A stretch of DNA of 64,000 nt. Source: Actinomadura violacea. GTDB lineage: Bacteria; Actinomycetota; Actinomycetes; Streptosporangiales; Streptosporangiaceae. Shown here piece after piece: positions 16,178 to 27,611 of the stretch. How positions within the stretch are numbered: position 1 is the first letter of the stretch; the number at the start of each line of letters is the position of its first letter. The notes beneath the pieces are model-generated. The model searched no databases. It was not told the DNA's origin and saw only the letters and a program-made list of their open reading frames with translations. Position numbers and translations under genes: made by a program. The stretch covers positions 186,001 through 250,000 of the forward strand of contig NZ_JAGEPF010000008.1 of assembly GCF_017573465.1 (NCBI RefSeq), given 5' to 3'.

Positions 16178-17599
16178 TCAGGAGGACTGGGGCTTGATCA
16201 CGTCGCCGGTCAGGAACTTCGTCGACGTCCGGTCGCCGTTCAGCGAGGTGCCCCAGGTCTTCGGGTCGGTCTTGACGACGAAGTCGCCGCCGCACTCGAA
16301 CTCGCCCACGTTCTTCGGGAAGACCTGCTCGAACTTCGTCCCGTTCAGCCGCACCATCAGCGCGCAGGACGCGGGCTTGTTGGCGCCCGGGTCGGTCGGC
16401 GCGTGCAGCCCGCCGCCCGTCCACTCGTGCACCTTCGACAGCTCGTTCACCATGCACTGGCGGGTCAGGTCCGACCCGCACGCCTTCGCCGACTGCGCCC
16501 ACAGCAGGAACGCCGACGTCGCCTGCATGCCGAGCAGCGCGACCTTGCCGTGGTGGGCGTTGACGATGTCCATGTACTGCTTCACCGCGGGCACCTTGGC
16601 GGCGTTCTCGAACGGCTGGAAGATCATGCCGATGTTGATGTCGTTGCCGATGCCCGCCTTGTTCCACTCCGAGACGAGCGTGCTGTACCAGGTCGCCTCG
16701 AACAGGTACGTCGGCTTGATGCCGGCCCTGTCGTCGGCCTCCAGCAGGCCGAGTGCGGCCGGGGTCGGCGACCCGGACGTCCACAGGTTCTTCGCGCCGC
16801 ACTTCTTGAGCTTCAGCGCGAACGGGGTGTAGCTGCTCTCACCGGCGTTGTTGGTCTTGACACCGCAGTCCAGCGGCGTGATGCCGATCTGCTTCATCGC
16901 GGCGGCGATCTTGCTGTTGCCGGTCTCCACCGCGGGCGAGGTCGTGTGCAGCAGGTCCGTCTTGCCCTTGAAGTCGGGGAACTGCTTCTCCGCGATCCGC
17001 AGCGCGCCGATGTTCATCATGTCCACCGGGTACGGGACGGCCTCGTACTTCATCGGCCCCATCGCCGCGTTCGGGCCCACGGTGTAGCCGGCGACCGTCG
17101 GCAGCTTGCAGCCGACCCGGTACTGCTCGGCCGCGTCGTCCATCGCGAAACCCTGCCCGACCAGCATGAAGTCCTGCTTGCATGCCTGCTGCACGACCTT
17201 CACGGACTGGGTGTAGGCGGCGTCGTACTGGTCGCCCTTGATCTTGCGCCCGTTGATGCCGCCCTGCTGGTTGCACCAGTCGATCATGGCGCTGACGGCG
17301 TCGCCCATCTCCTTGGACAGGCCCGGCGCCGAGGTGAACCCGCGGTCGTCGCCGAACCCGATCCGGATCTCGCTGTCGGTGACGCCCTGGTCCGTGGAGC
17401 CCTTCGCGTCGCCCTTGCCGCAGGGGGACGGCATCGTCCCGAACGACGTGGCGGACGCGGCGGCGCCTTCCGCGCCGCCGTCGCGCGTCCCGCCGCCGCC
17501 GGACGTCGCGTCCGTCCCGGACCGCGAGCTGGCGCAGGACGCCAGCAGCGTCACCGCGAGGGCGCCCGCTGCGAGGCGCCCGATCTTGTCGACCTTCAT
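16178..17599 (-). CDS. LIV-type ABC substrate-binding lipoprotein
   Basis: 473 aa, ATG 17599. Signal peptide with lipobox LLASC around residue 22, then a low-complexity linker (GGGGTRDGG) and a two-lobe periplasmic-binding domain (IGFGDDRGFTSAPGL; AYTQSVKVVQQACKQDFMLVGQG). It should sit on the outer face of the membrane and deliver ligand to the LivHM permease. Family members bind amino acids, amides or aromatic acids; embedding between steroid genes suggests a steroid acid or breakdown product (inference). First gene of the transporter set; the SDR gene ends 91 bp upstream on the same strand. Confidence 0.9.
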   Translation of the reverse strand: MKVDKIGRLAAGALAVTLLASCASSRSGTDATSGGGGTRDGGAEGAAASATSFGTMPSPCGKGDAKGSTDQGVTDSEIRIGFGDDRGFTSAPGLSKEMGDAVSAMIDWCNQQGGINGRKIKGDQYDAAYTQSVKVVQQACKQDFMLVGQGFAMDDAAEQYRVGCKLPTVAGYTVGPNAAMGPMKYEAVPYPVDMMNIGALRIAEKQFPDFKGKTDLLHTTSPAVETGNSKIAAAMKQIGITPLDCGVKTNNAGESSYTPFALKLKKCGAKNLWTSGSPTPAALGLLEADDRAGIKPTYLFEATWYSTLVSEWNKAGIGNDINIGMIFQPFENAAKVPAVKQYMDIVNAHHGKVALLGMQATSAFLLWAQSAKACGSDLTRQCMVNELSKVHEWTGGGLHAPTDPGANKPASCALMVRLNGTKFEQVFPKNVGEFECGGDFVVKTDPKTWGTSLNGDRTSTKFLTGDVIKPQSS

Positions 17600-17690
17600 T
17601 CGGCCGTTCTCCTTTCACCGGCCGCACCGAAGCGGCGGTGGGGTGGGTGGGGTGCGGCGGGGGGCGTGGTCTTTCCGGCCGGCCTGGTGA

Positions 17691-18452
17691 TCAGCCGAAG
17701 TACGCCTGGCCGCCGTCCAGCGGCACGGTGGCCCCGGTCAGGTAGCGCATGGCCGGCTGGACGAGGGCGACGACGGCGTTGCCGATGTCGGCCTCGCAGT
17801 CGCCGATGTAGCCGAGCGGGATGGTCTTGCGGAACTCCTCCGCCGCCTCCGGGTTCGCCTCCGCCCACTGCTTCAGCCCAGGTGAGAGGGCATGCGGGGC
17901 GATGGAGTTGGCGCGGATGCCGTCCGGCCCCCACTCGGCGGCGGCCGTCCGGGTGAGCGAGCGCAGCGCCTGCTTGGCCGCCGCGTACGCGCCGTACGTC
18001 GCCGGGTCCCAGCGGACCATCGCGGACGTGACGAGGTTGACGATGCTGCCGCCGCCGCGCGCCTTCATGTGCGGGTGGCACGCCTTCATGAACGCGAACG
18101 CCGCGAACGGCCCGGTCATGAAGCCCTTCTGGAACTTGGCGTCGCTCATCGTCAGCAGCGGCCCGTAGGCGCCCGAGTAGGCGTTGTTGACGAGGATGTC
18201 GACGCCGCCGAACCGGGCGGCGACCTCGTCCACCACGCCGGGGATCGCCTCGGTGTCGGCCACGTCGCAGGCGAACGGCCCGGCTTCGGCGCCCCGCTCC
18301 CGGACGAGGCCGCACGTCGTCTCCAGCTTGGCCGCCGTCCGGCCGAGCACCGCGATCGCCGCGCCCTCCGACGCCAGCGCGAGCGCGATCCCCTGGCCGA
18401 CGCCCTGGCCCGCGCCGGTGACGATCGCGACCTTGCCGTCGAGGCTTCCCAT
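17691..18452 (-). CDS. Short-chain dehydrogenase/reductase
   Basis: 253 aa from ATG 18452, chosen because GGAGGG lies 6 bp upstream. NAD(P)-binding TGAGQGVGQG, structural NNAYSG in place of NNAG, catalytic Tyr/Lys in YGAYAAAKQAL and a C-terminal GGQAYFG define a classical SDR. It may oxidise or reduce a steroid hydroxyl or hydroxyacyl-CoA. It diverges from a fadD with two copies of the 15-bp motif between them and may be co-transcribed with the ABC operon. Substrate not deducible. Confidence 0.85.
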   Translation of the reverse strand: MGSLDGKVAIVTGAGQGVGQGIALALASEGAAIAVLGRTAAKLETTCGLVRERGAEAGPFACDVADTEAIPGVVDEVAARFGGVDILVNNAYSGAYGPLLTMSDAKFQKGFMTGPFAAFAFMKACHPHMKARGGGSIVNLVTSAMVRWDPATYGAYAAAKQALRSLTRTAAAEWGPDGIRANSIAPHALSPGLKQWAEANPEAAEEFRKTIPLGYIGDCEADIGNAVVALVQPAMRYLTGATVPLDGGQAYFG

Positions 18453-18518
18453 GTCATCCCTCCGCATCCGTCCTGGTGCGGTCATGGTGATGTGACGCGG
18501 CCCACCCGTTCGCCGCAG

Positions 18519-18581
18519 TCCCGCTCACCGGGAACGCTCCAAATCGACCGGGTAACCTGCGGCTCGTCTCGCTCAGCGGAA
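18519..18581. promoter_or_regulatory. Divergent promoter region with two copies of the 15-bp steroid-cluster motif
   Basis: TCCCGCTCACCGGGA at 18519-18533 is a perfect-armed copy (TCCCG/CGGGA); a weaker copy TCTCGCTCAGCGGAA lies at 18567-18581. They sit in the 190-bp space between the divergently transcribed SDR (18452) and FadD (18643), where an operator controlling both would be expected. See the regulon finding. Confidence 0.55.
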
Positions 18582-18642
18582 AGACCCGCTGGGAAGCGCG
18601 GCCGAGGTGAGAGCCTGCGGCCACGCGAGGAGGAGGCCCCCG

Positions 18643-20271
18643 ATGCCCACGACGGCGATGGAGATCATGCAGCGGCTCACCGGTCCCGGCGGCGAGTTCG
18701 AACTGCGCGAGGAGGACGTCCTCGGCGCCCGGCTGCCGGTGTTCGCCGGACGGCCCCGCAGCCTCGGCGAGGTGCTCGCCCGCTCCGCCGAGCACGGCGA
18801 CCGCGACTACATCGTCACGGCGACGCGCCGGCTGAGCTTCGCCGAGCACGCCGCGCAGGCCGCGTCGCTGGCGAAGGCGCTGCGCGACGACCACGGCGTG
18901 CAACCGGGCGACCGGATCGCCATCGACGCCGCGAACTCCCCGGAGTGGATCGTCGCGTTCTGGGGCGCGATCGCCGCGGGCGCCATCGCCGTCGGCTACA
19001 ACGCCTGGTGGGCGCCCCGCGAGATCGAGTACGCGCTCGGCCACACCGAACCGGCGATCGTCGTCGCGGACGCCAAGCGCGCCGCGCAGATGCCCGCCGG
19101 GACCCGCGTCCTGACGATCGAGGAGGACGTCCCGGCCCTCGCGGCCCGCTACCCGTCCGCCGCCCTCGACGTCCCGGCCGCCGCCGAGGACGACCCGGCG
19201 GTCATCCTCTACACCAGCGGCACGTCAGGCCGCCCGAAGGGGGCGGTGCACTCGCACCGCAACCTCGCCTCGGTGATCGAGTACCACCGGCTGAACGACG
19301 CGCTGCTGCGCGCGTTCGGCGACCCCACCGACCCGGCGACCCGCAGCTACCTGCTCGCGCTCCCGCTGTTCCACATCGCCAGCCTGCACAACCTCGCCGT
19401 CCCCCGGCTCGCCACCGGCAGCGCCGTGGTCATGCACGAGGGCGCGTTCGACGTCGACAAGGTGCTGCGGCTGATCGAGAAGGAGCGCGTCACGAACTGG
19501 GGCGCCGTCCCCACGATGGCGAACCGGATGATCGAGCACGGCGACCTGTCCCGCTACGACACGTCCTCGCTCACCGGGTTCGCGCTGGCGTCCGCGCCGT
19601 CCTCCCCCGCGTTCAAGGAGAAGCTGCGCGCCGCGTTCCCGCCGGCCGCGAACGCCCTCGTCGACAGCTACGGCCTCACCGAGACCTGCACCGGCGTCGC
19701 CGTCGCGTCCCCCATGGACCTCGCCGAGTCCCCGGGCACCCTCGGCCGCCCCGTCGCCGGCGTCGCGCTGGAGATCCGCGACCCCGACGGCAAGCCGCTG
19801 CCGGAGGGCGAGGAGGGCGAGGTCTGCGTCCGCAGCGCCTACAACATGCTCGGCTACTGGCGCGACGAGGACGCCACCGCCCGCGCCATCGGCCCGGACC
19901 GCTGGCTGCGCACCGGCGACATCGGCACCGTCGAGCAGGGCCGGCTCCGCCTCACCGCCCGCCGCTCCGACCTGATCATCCGCGGCGGCGAGAACGTCTA
20001 CCCCGCCGAGATCGAGAACGCCCTCGCCGAGTACCCGGGCGTCCGCGAGTGCATCGTCCTCGGCGTCCCGCACCCCGACCTCGGCCAGGAGGTGCTCGCC
20101 GTCGTCGTCTTCGGCGGCACCCCCGCCACCGGGGACGAGCTGGCCGCCTTCGCCCGCGACCGCCTCGCCTACTTCAAGGTCCCGTCCCGCTGGAAGATCA
20201 CCACCGCGCCCCTCCCCCGCAACGCCACCGGCAAGGTCATCCGGCGCGAGGTCGAGAAGACCCTCGGCTGA
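18643..20271 (+). CDS. FadD-type acyl-CoA synthetase (steroid cluster)
   Basis: 542 aa from ATG 18643 with the run GAGGAGGAGG upstream. ANL-superfamily ligase: [63 protein letters not shown] and the acyl-activating Lys in [14 protein letters not shown]. The N-terminus carries a helix and a beta segment ([20 protein letters not shown]) resembling the FadD3/class I fatty acyl ligases of steroid clusters. The likely substrate is a carboxylated steroid or ring-derived acid; which one cannot be told. It diverges from the SDR with a shared operator region. Confidence 0.85.
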   Translation: MPTTAMEIMQRLTGPGGEFELREEDVLGARLPVFAGRPRSLGEVLARSAEHGDRDYIVTATRRLSFAEHAAQAASLAKALRDDHGVQPGDRIAIDAANSPEWIVAFWGAIAAGAIAVGYNAWWAPREIEYALGHTEPAIVVADAKRAAQMPAGTRVLTIEEDVPALAARYPSAALDVPAAAEDDPAVILYTSGTSGRPKGAVHSHRNLASVIEYHRLNDALLRAFGDPTDPATRSYLLALPLFHIASLHNLAVPRLATGSAVVMHEGAFDVDKVLRLIEKERVTNWGAVPTMANRMIEHGDLSRYDTSSLTGFALASAPSSPAFKEKLRAAFPPAANALVDSYGLTETCTGVAVASPMDLAESPGTLGRPVAGVALEIRDPDGKPLPEGEEGEVCVRSAYNMLGYWRDEDATARAIGPDRWLRTGDIGTVEQGRLRLTARRSDLIIRGGENVYPAEIENALAEYPGVRECIVLGVPHPDLGQEVLAVVVFGGTPATGDELAAFARDRLAYFKVPSRWKITTAPLPRNATGKVIRREVEKTLG

Positions 20272-20326
20272 TTCGTTACCGGACGAACCGGCCGGCACCC
20301 CGAAGATCGCCCTAAGATCCTCGGCC

Positions 20327-21601
20327 ATGACCGGAGTGATCACGCCCGACCAGTGCCCGGACTGCGCCGACCCGCTGACGCCGGTGGCGGGCTTTCCGGC
20401 CTGGTGCGCGGCCTGCGGGTGGGGCGTGATCACGGCGCCCGCCACCCCGGTCCCGCGGCCCGGCCTTCTCCGCGCGCGCCTCGACCAGAGGTCGGCGCGG
20501 ATGGTGGAGTCGCTGTACGAGGAGGTGGCGGGCTCCCCCGCGCACCGCCCGGGATGGGACGCCGCGCGGGTCGCCTCCTACGGGGTCGCGCTCTGCGTGC
20601 ACGCGCTGGCCGTCGCCCTCGCCGCCACCGCCGTCTGCCTGATCGTCCTGATCCCGAACATCGTGACGGTCGTCCTGGCGATCGTGGCCGCGCTGATCGC
20701 CTGGGCGATCCGGCCGCGCTTCGGCAGCCTGCGCAAGACACCGGACGTCCGCCGCCGCGACGACGCGCCCGCCTTGTTCGGCCTGCTCGACCGGGTGGCG
20801 TCCGAACTGGGGGCGCGGTCGATCGACGCCGTCGTCCCGTCCGAGGCGTACAACGCCGGCTATGCCGCGCTCGGGCTGCGCCGGCGCCGTGTCCTGGTCC
20901 TCGGGCTCCCGCTGTGGGAGGCGATGCCGCCCGGGCAGAAGGTCGCGCTGCTGGGCCACGAATTGGCGCACGGCGTGAACGGCGACGCCAGGCACGGGGT
21001 GATCGTCGGCACGTCCCTGTCCACGCTGGGCCGCCTGCACGGCCTCCTCCGGCCGGGCCCTAGGGACCACAGGCAGAACTACTTCATCGACCTCGCGGTG
21101 CGGACGATCCAGCGGGCGGCAAGCGGCCTGGTCGCCGCCGTGTTCGTCCTCCAGCGGGCGCTCACCCTCCGCGCCGGGCAGCGGGCCGAGTACCTCGCCG
21201 ACGACCTCGCCGCCCGGATCGCGTCACCGGCCGCCACCGCCGACATGCTCGGCACCCTCCTGGTCGCGGAGGACACGCACGCCACGACCGTCCAGCAGCA
21301 CATGCTCAACGACCGCAAGACGGACTACTGGGACGCCTACCGCGACGCGCTCGCCGCCGTCCCCGAGTCCGAGCGCGAACGCCGCCGCCGCACCGCCGCG
21401 CACCGGGCCCTGCGCGTGGACGAGAGCCACCCGCCCACGCATCTGCGCATGGCGGTGCTGCGCGGCCGTCCGGCCGCCGAACCGGCGGTCGCCATGGAGC
21501 CCGGTGAGGAGGAGCGCATCCGCGCCGAACTCGCCGCCGACTACGGCACGATCGCCCGCCGCCTCCGCGACGACGCCCGGGAGCGGCTCTACCGGCACTG
21601 A
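20327..21601 (+). CDS. Membrane-bound M48-family zinc metalloprotease with N-terminal zinc ribbon
   Basis: 424 aa. N-terminal CPDC and CAAC (Cys10, 13, 27, 30) form a likely zinc ribbon. Two hydrophobic helices occur around residues 85-125 (CVHALAVALAATAVCLIVLI; TVVLAIVAALIAWAI). The protease motif HELAH (211-215) with the downstream EYLADDLAA acidic ligand follows HtpX/Ste24-like M48 peptidases. A C-terminal tail contains SHPPTHLRM, conserved in these proteins. It may degrade membrane proteins. TAAGAT (20313-20318) 8 nt before the ATG and no Shine-Dalgarno suggest a leaderless mRNA. It has no obvious link to steroid catabolism. Confidence 0.87.
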   Translation: MTGVITPDQCPDCADPLTPVAGFPAWCAACGWGVITAPATPVPRPGLLRARLDQRSARMVESLYEEVAGSPAHRPGWDAARVASYGVALCVHALAVALAATAVCLIVLIPNIVTVVLAIVAALIAWAIRPRFGSLRKTPDVRRRDDAPALFGLLDRVASELGARSIDAVVPSEAYNAGYAALGLRRRRVLVLGLPLWEAMPPGQKVALLGHELAHGVNGDARHGVIVGTSLSTLGRLHGLLRPGPRDHRQNYFIDLAVRTIQRAASGLVAAVFVLQRALTLRAGQRAEYLADDLAARIASPAATADMLGTLLVAEDTHATTVQQHMLNDRKTDYWDAYRDALAAVPESERERRRRTAAHRALRVDESHPPTHLRMAVLRGRPAAEPAVAMEPGEEERIRAELAADYGTIARRLRDDARERLYRH

Positions 21602-21623
21602 TCCGGGACATGCGCGATCGGCC

Positions 21624-21653
21624 GTAGATGCGTTCTACGCCGAACGCATCTAC
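21624..21653. terminator. Hairpin between convergent genes
   Basis: GTAGATGCGTTC (21624-21635) and GAACGCATCTAC (21642-21653) are perfect 12-bp arms around a 6-base loop, in the 91-bp gap between the convergent protease and thioesterase genes. It is unusually AT-rich for the region. A bidirectional terminator is likely. Confidence 0.7.
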
Positions 21654-21692
21654 GTGATCTCGGGCGAGAATCGGCGGCCCACCGCACAAGGG

Positions 21693-22298
21693 TCAGCGGG
21701 GGCGGGGTAGCGGCTTGGCTATGAAGAGGCCCTCGGCGGTGACGCAGGTGCGGCCGGCGGCGGCGATGGCGCCGGTGGTGCGGATCTTGCGGCCGTCGAC
21801 GGAGACCTGGCGGGCGGTGACGGTCAGGGGCTCGAACAGCGGCGTCGGGCGGTGGTAGCGCAGGGTCAGCTCGGCGGTCATGCCGGACGTGCCGGCCCGG
21901 CCGTTCGCGACGCCGAGGGTGTGGTCGAGCAGGAGGGCGGAGACGCCGCCGTGGACGCTGGACGGCGGGCCCTGGTAGGGCAGGCCGAGCGTGACGGTGC
22001 TCTCGATGGAGCCGTCCGGGCGGCCGGTGTAGGCCAGCGGCGGGGCGATCGGGTTCTCCGGGCCGGCGGCCGGGTCGTGGCGGGTGTTGCCGTCGCCGCG
22101 CCACATGTTCACCAGGCGGTCGCGCAGCGGCGGGGCCTGGGCTTCGAGGTCGTCGGCGACGGCGTTGAGGCGGTCGGCGATGCCGGCCATGTCGGCGCCG
22201 GAGATGTCGCCGGCGCGGACGAGCGCGTCGATCACCCGGCGGGCCGCGGCGGCGGCACCGTCCACGCCGCAGCGCCCGGTCTGCAGGTCCATCGTCAT
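21693..22298 (-). CDS. PaaI/hotdog-family acyl-CoA thioesterase
   Basis: 201 aa, ATG 22298 in an ATGA overlap with the upstream acyl-CoA dehydrogenase; a second ATG follows 6 bp later. The C-terminal ~120 residues are a hotdog domain with the SSVHGGVSALLLDHTLG motif typical of PaaI-type thioesterases and strands TVTLGLPYQGPP and AELTLRYHRPTPLFEP. The N-terminal ~70 residues are a helical extension. It would hydrolyse a CoA thioester in the steroid pathway, perhaps releasing CoA from stalled intermediates (inference from operon position). Confidence 0.85.
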   Translation of the reverse strand: MTMDLQTGRCGVDGAAAAARRVIDALVRAGDISGADMAGIADRLNAVADDLEAQAPPLRDRLVNMWRGDGNTRHDPAAGPENPIAPPLAYTGRPDGSIESTVTLGLPYQGPPSSVHGGVSALLLDHTLGVANGRAGTSGMTAELTLRYHRPTPLFEPLTVTARQVSVDGRKIRTTGAIAAAGRTCVTAEGLFIAKPLPRPR

Positions 22299-24508
22299 GA
22301 GGCCCTCCCGGCCGGCCGCGGGTCGCGGGGCAGCCCGAGGATCCGCTCGCCGATGATGTTGAGCTGGACGTCGGTGGTGCCGCCCGCGATCGACATGTTG
22401 CGGGAGTTCAGGAACATCCAGGTCGGGTCCTGCATGCCCCCGGCGCCCTCGCCGGTCAGCGCGTCCGCGCCGATCCAGTCGACGGCGGTCTCCCAGACCT
22501 GCTGGATGTGCTCGACGCCGATGAGCTTGCCGATGCTGGACTCGGCGCCGGGCTGGCCGCCGGCGAGGGACCGCAGCGTGGTGCGCAGGCCGAACAGGCT
22601 GCTGGACTGGGCGTCGCAGAGGATGCCGCCGAGGGTGGTGAGGCGCTCCCCGTTGGCTCCGTCCGACGAAGGGGAACCGCCGCCGCCGGACGCGGCGAGT
22701 TCGAGGAGGGCCTCGCCGCCGCTGCCGAGCGAGGAGTCGTTGGACAGCGAGACACGCTCGTTGGCGAGGGTGGTGCGGGCGAGCTTCCAGCCGTCGCCGG
22801 GCCGCGCGACGAGCAGGTCGTCGGGGATGAAGACGCCGTCGAGGAAAACCTCGTTGAACAGCTCGTCGCCGGTCAGCTCGCGCAGGGGACGGATGTCGAT
22901 GCCCGGCGATCTCATGTCGAGCAGGAAGTACGACAGGCCCTTGTGCTTGGGGACGGACGGGTCGGTGCGGGCGAGCAGGATGCCCCAGTCGGCCTCGCGG
23001 GCCATCGACGTCCAGACCTTCTGCCCGGTGATCTTCCAGCCGCCGTCGGTCTTCTCGGCGCGGGTGGACAGGGCGGCGAGGTCGGAGCCGGCGCCGGGTT
23101 CGGAGAACAGCTGGCACCAGCGGATGTCGCCGCGCAGCGAGGCGGGCAGGAACCGCTCGTGCTGGGCGGGCGAGCCGTGCGCGATCAGCGTCGGGACGAC
23201 CCAGTTGCCGATGATCATGTCGTGGGCGCGCAGGTCCGCGGCGCGCATCTGCTCGGAGATGACGAGCTGGGTGACGGCGTCGGCGCCCTTGCCCCAGGGG
23301 GCGGGGAAGTGCGGGGCGGTGTAGCCGCGGTCGGCGAGGTAGCGGGTGCGCTCCTTGCCGGTGAGGGCCTTGGCGGGAGCGAGTTCGGCGCGGATCTCGG
23401 CGCGGATCGTCTCGGCCTCCGGCGGCAGGTCGACGCCGAGTTCGCGGCGGACGCCGTCGAGGGTGAGGGTCGCGACGCGGCGCCGCCAGGAGGGGGTGGA
23501 GCCGAGCAGGACGCGCAGGGTCTGGGTGCGGCGCAGGTAGAGGCTCGCGTCGTGCTCCCAGGTGAAGCCGATGCCGCCGAGGGTCTGGATGCAGTCCTTG
23601 GCGGTCTGGAAGGCGGCCTGGACGCTGGTGGCGGCGGCGAGGGACGCCTCGCCGGGCTTGGCGGCGGGGTCGTCCTGGGCGCGGGCGGCGTCCCAGGCGC
23701 AGGCGCGGGCCTGCTCGGCGTGGGCGAGCATGCGGGCGCAGCGGTGCTTGACGCCCTGGAACTGGCCGATGGGGCGGCCGAACTGCTCGCGGACCTTGGC
23801 GTACTCGGCGGCGGTGGTGGTCGCCCAGTCGGCGAGGCCGGACGCCTCGGCGGCGAACAGGGCGGCGGCGAGGTCCCGCACGTCCTGCGAGTCGACATTC
23901 ACGACCGACTCCGGGGGGACGGTCGCGTTCTCCAACCTGACCCTGGCCAGGCGGCGGGTGAGGTCGTGGCTCGGCAGGGCCTCGACCGTGACGGCGTCGC
24001 GCGGCAGCACGGCCCAGACCGCGGCGTCGCCGTCGGCGGCGGGCAGGACGAACACGTCGGCGAGCTGGCCGCCGAGTACCGGGGCGGAGACGCCGTCCAG
24101 CACGACCCCGCCGCCGTTGGAACGTGCCACCGTGAGGCCGCCCGAGTCGAGACCGACCGCGCCGAGCACCCCGCCCGACGCCAGTCCTGAGAGGTGCTCG
24201 GTGTGCCCGGCGCGGTGCAGCACCGCGCTCGCGAGGACGGTCGGCAGGAACGGCCCGGGCGTGATCGCGCGGCCCAGCTCCTCCAGCACGACGGCCAGCT
24301 CGACCAGCCCGTACCCGGCGCCGCCCGCGTCCTCCGGCAGGTGCAGGCCGAGCAGCCCCTGCCCGGCGAGGTCGTCCCAGAACGCGGGCGCCTCCTCGGC
24401 CCCGGCGTCGACGGCGGCGCGGACGACCGCCGGCGTCACCCGCCGGGACGTGAAGGCCCGCACCGCGTCCCGCAGGTCGCGGTGCTCCTCGGTCAGCCCG
24501 ATGGTCAT
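22295..24508 (-). CDS. fadE34: FadE34/ChsE3-like fused double acyl-CoA dehydrogenase
   Basis: 737 aa, about twice the size of a normal acyl-CoA dehydrogenase. Residues 1-~360 form one full domain (LLGLHLPEDAGGAGYG; REQFGRPIGQFQGVKHRCAR; GGIGFTWEHDASLYLRR) and ~365-737 a second (FSEPGAGSDLAALSTRAEKT; WKITGQKVWTSMAREADWG; LANERVSLSNDSS; MSIAGGTTDVQLNIIGERIL). In mycobacteria the fused FadE34 acts on C24-type steroid side chains (bile-acid-like or late cholesterol intermediates). It overlaps the thioesterase and lies 12 bp after fadA5. A Gly/Ser-rich insert (ASGGGGSPSSDGANGE) sits in the second half. Confidence 0.9.
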   Translation of the reverse strand: MTIGLTEEHRDLRDAVRAFTSRRVTPAVVRAAVDAGAEEAPAFWDDLAGQGLLGLHLPEDAGGAGYGLVELAVVLEELGRAITPGPFLPTVLASAVLHRAGHTEHLSGLASGGVLGAVGLDSGGLTVARSNGGGVVLDGVSAPVLGGQLADVFVLPAADGDAAVWAVLPRDAVTVEALPSHDLTRRLARVRLENATVPPESVVNVDSQDVRDLAAALFAAEASGLADWATTTAAEYAKVREQFGRPIGQFQGVKHRCARMLAHAEQARACAWDAARAQDDPAAKPGEASLAAATSVQAAFQTAKDCIQTLGGIGFTWEHDASLYLRRTQTLRVLLGSTPSWRRRVATLTLDGVRRELGVDLPPEAETIRAEIRAELAPAKALTGKERTRYLADRGYTAPHFPAPWGKGADAVTQLVISEQMRAADLRAHDMIIGNWVVPTLIAHGSPAQHERFLPASLRGDIRWCQLFSEPGAGSDLAALSTRAEKTDGGWKITGQKVWTSMAREADWGILLARTDPSVPKHKGLSYFLLDMRSPGIDIRPLRELTGDELFNEVFLDGVFIPDDLLVARPGDGWKLARTTLANERVSLSNDSSLGSGGEALLELAASGGGGSPSSDGANGERLTTLGGILCDAQSSSLFGLRTTLRSLAGGQPGAESSIGKLIGVEHIQQVWETAVDWIGADALTGEGAGGMQDPTWMFLNSRNMSIAGGTTDVQLNIIGERILGLPRDPRPAGRAS

Positions 24509-24520
24509 ATGCGTGAGTCC

Positions 24521-27362
<2,842 letters not shown>

Positions 27363-27373
27363 GGCGGCGACAC

Positions 27374-27491
27374 TAGAATTGGTTCTCACCGCTGGCAAAC
27401 GCCGTCCCACTCACCGGTCCGCCCCGACCTCCGGACCAGCCCGGATCCGCTCAGCGGGACGCCCGCCGCGAGCGAACTAGAATACGTACTA
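27374..27491. promoter_or_regulatory. Divergent fadD19 / chsB1 control region: two KstR-like boxes and two copies of the 15-bp motif
   Basis: KstR-like boxes (known consensus TnnAACnnGTTnnA): TAGAATTGGTTCTC at 27374-27387, overlapping the fadD19 -10, and TAGAATACGTACTA at 27478-27491, part of the near-palindrome CTAGAATACGTACTAG. Between them are TCCCACTCACCGGTC (27405-27419) and ATCCGCTCAGCGGGA (27445-27459), variants of the 15-bp steroid-cluster motif. A KstR-like TetR gene lies 3 kb away. Binding is inferred. Confidence 0.6.
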
Positions 27492-27540
27492 GTCTCCGTC
27501 CGGCCGATTCCACCGGCGCCCATCCCGCCGACGCGAATCG

Positions 27541-27589
27541 CACCGACACCACAGTCACACCGACACCACAGTCGCACCGACACCAGTCG
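27541..27589. repeat. 17-bp direct repeats in the leader of the chsB1-like gene
   Basis: CACCGACACCACAGTCA, CACCGACACCACAGTCG and a 15-bp shortened copy lie head to tail at 27541-27557, 27558-27574 and 27575-27589, ending 22 bp before the ATG at 27612. No hairpin is evident. Possibly slippage products in an untranslated leader. Confidence 0.75.
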
Positions 27590-27611
27590 TACGGACACAC
27601 CGGGAGCACCG

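Noticed and set aside
16178..17599. Amino-acid importer unrelated to steroids
   Set aside because: Not excluded, but contiguous strand, spacing and position between steroid genes make a pathway link the better working view.
17600..17690. Promoter of the ABC operon in the gap before the binding protein
   Set aside because: The G-rich gap shows no convincing -10/-35 and no motif copy; co-transcription from the SDR promoter is as likely.
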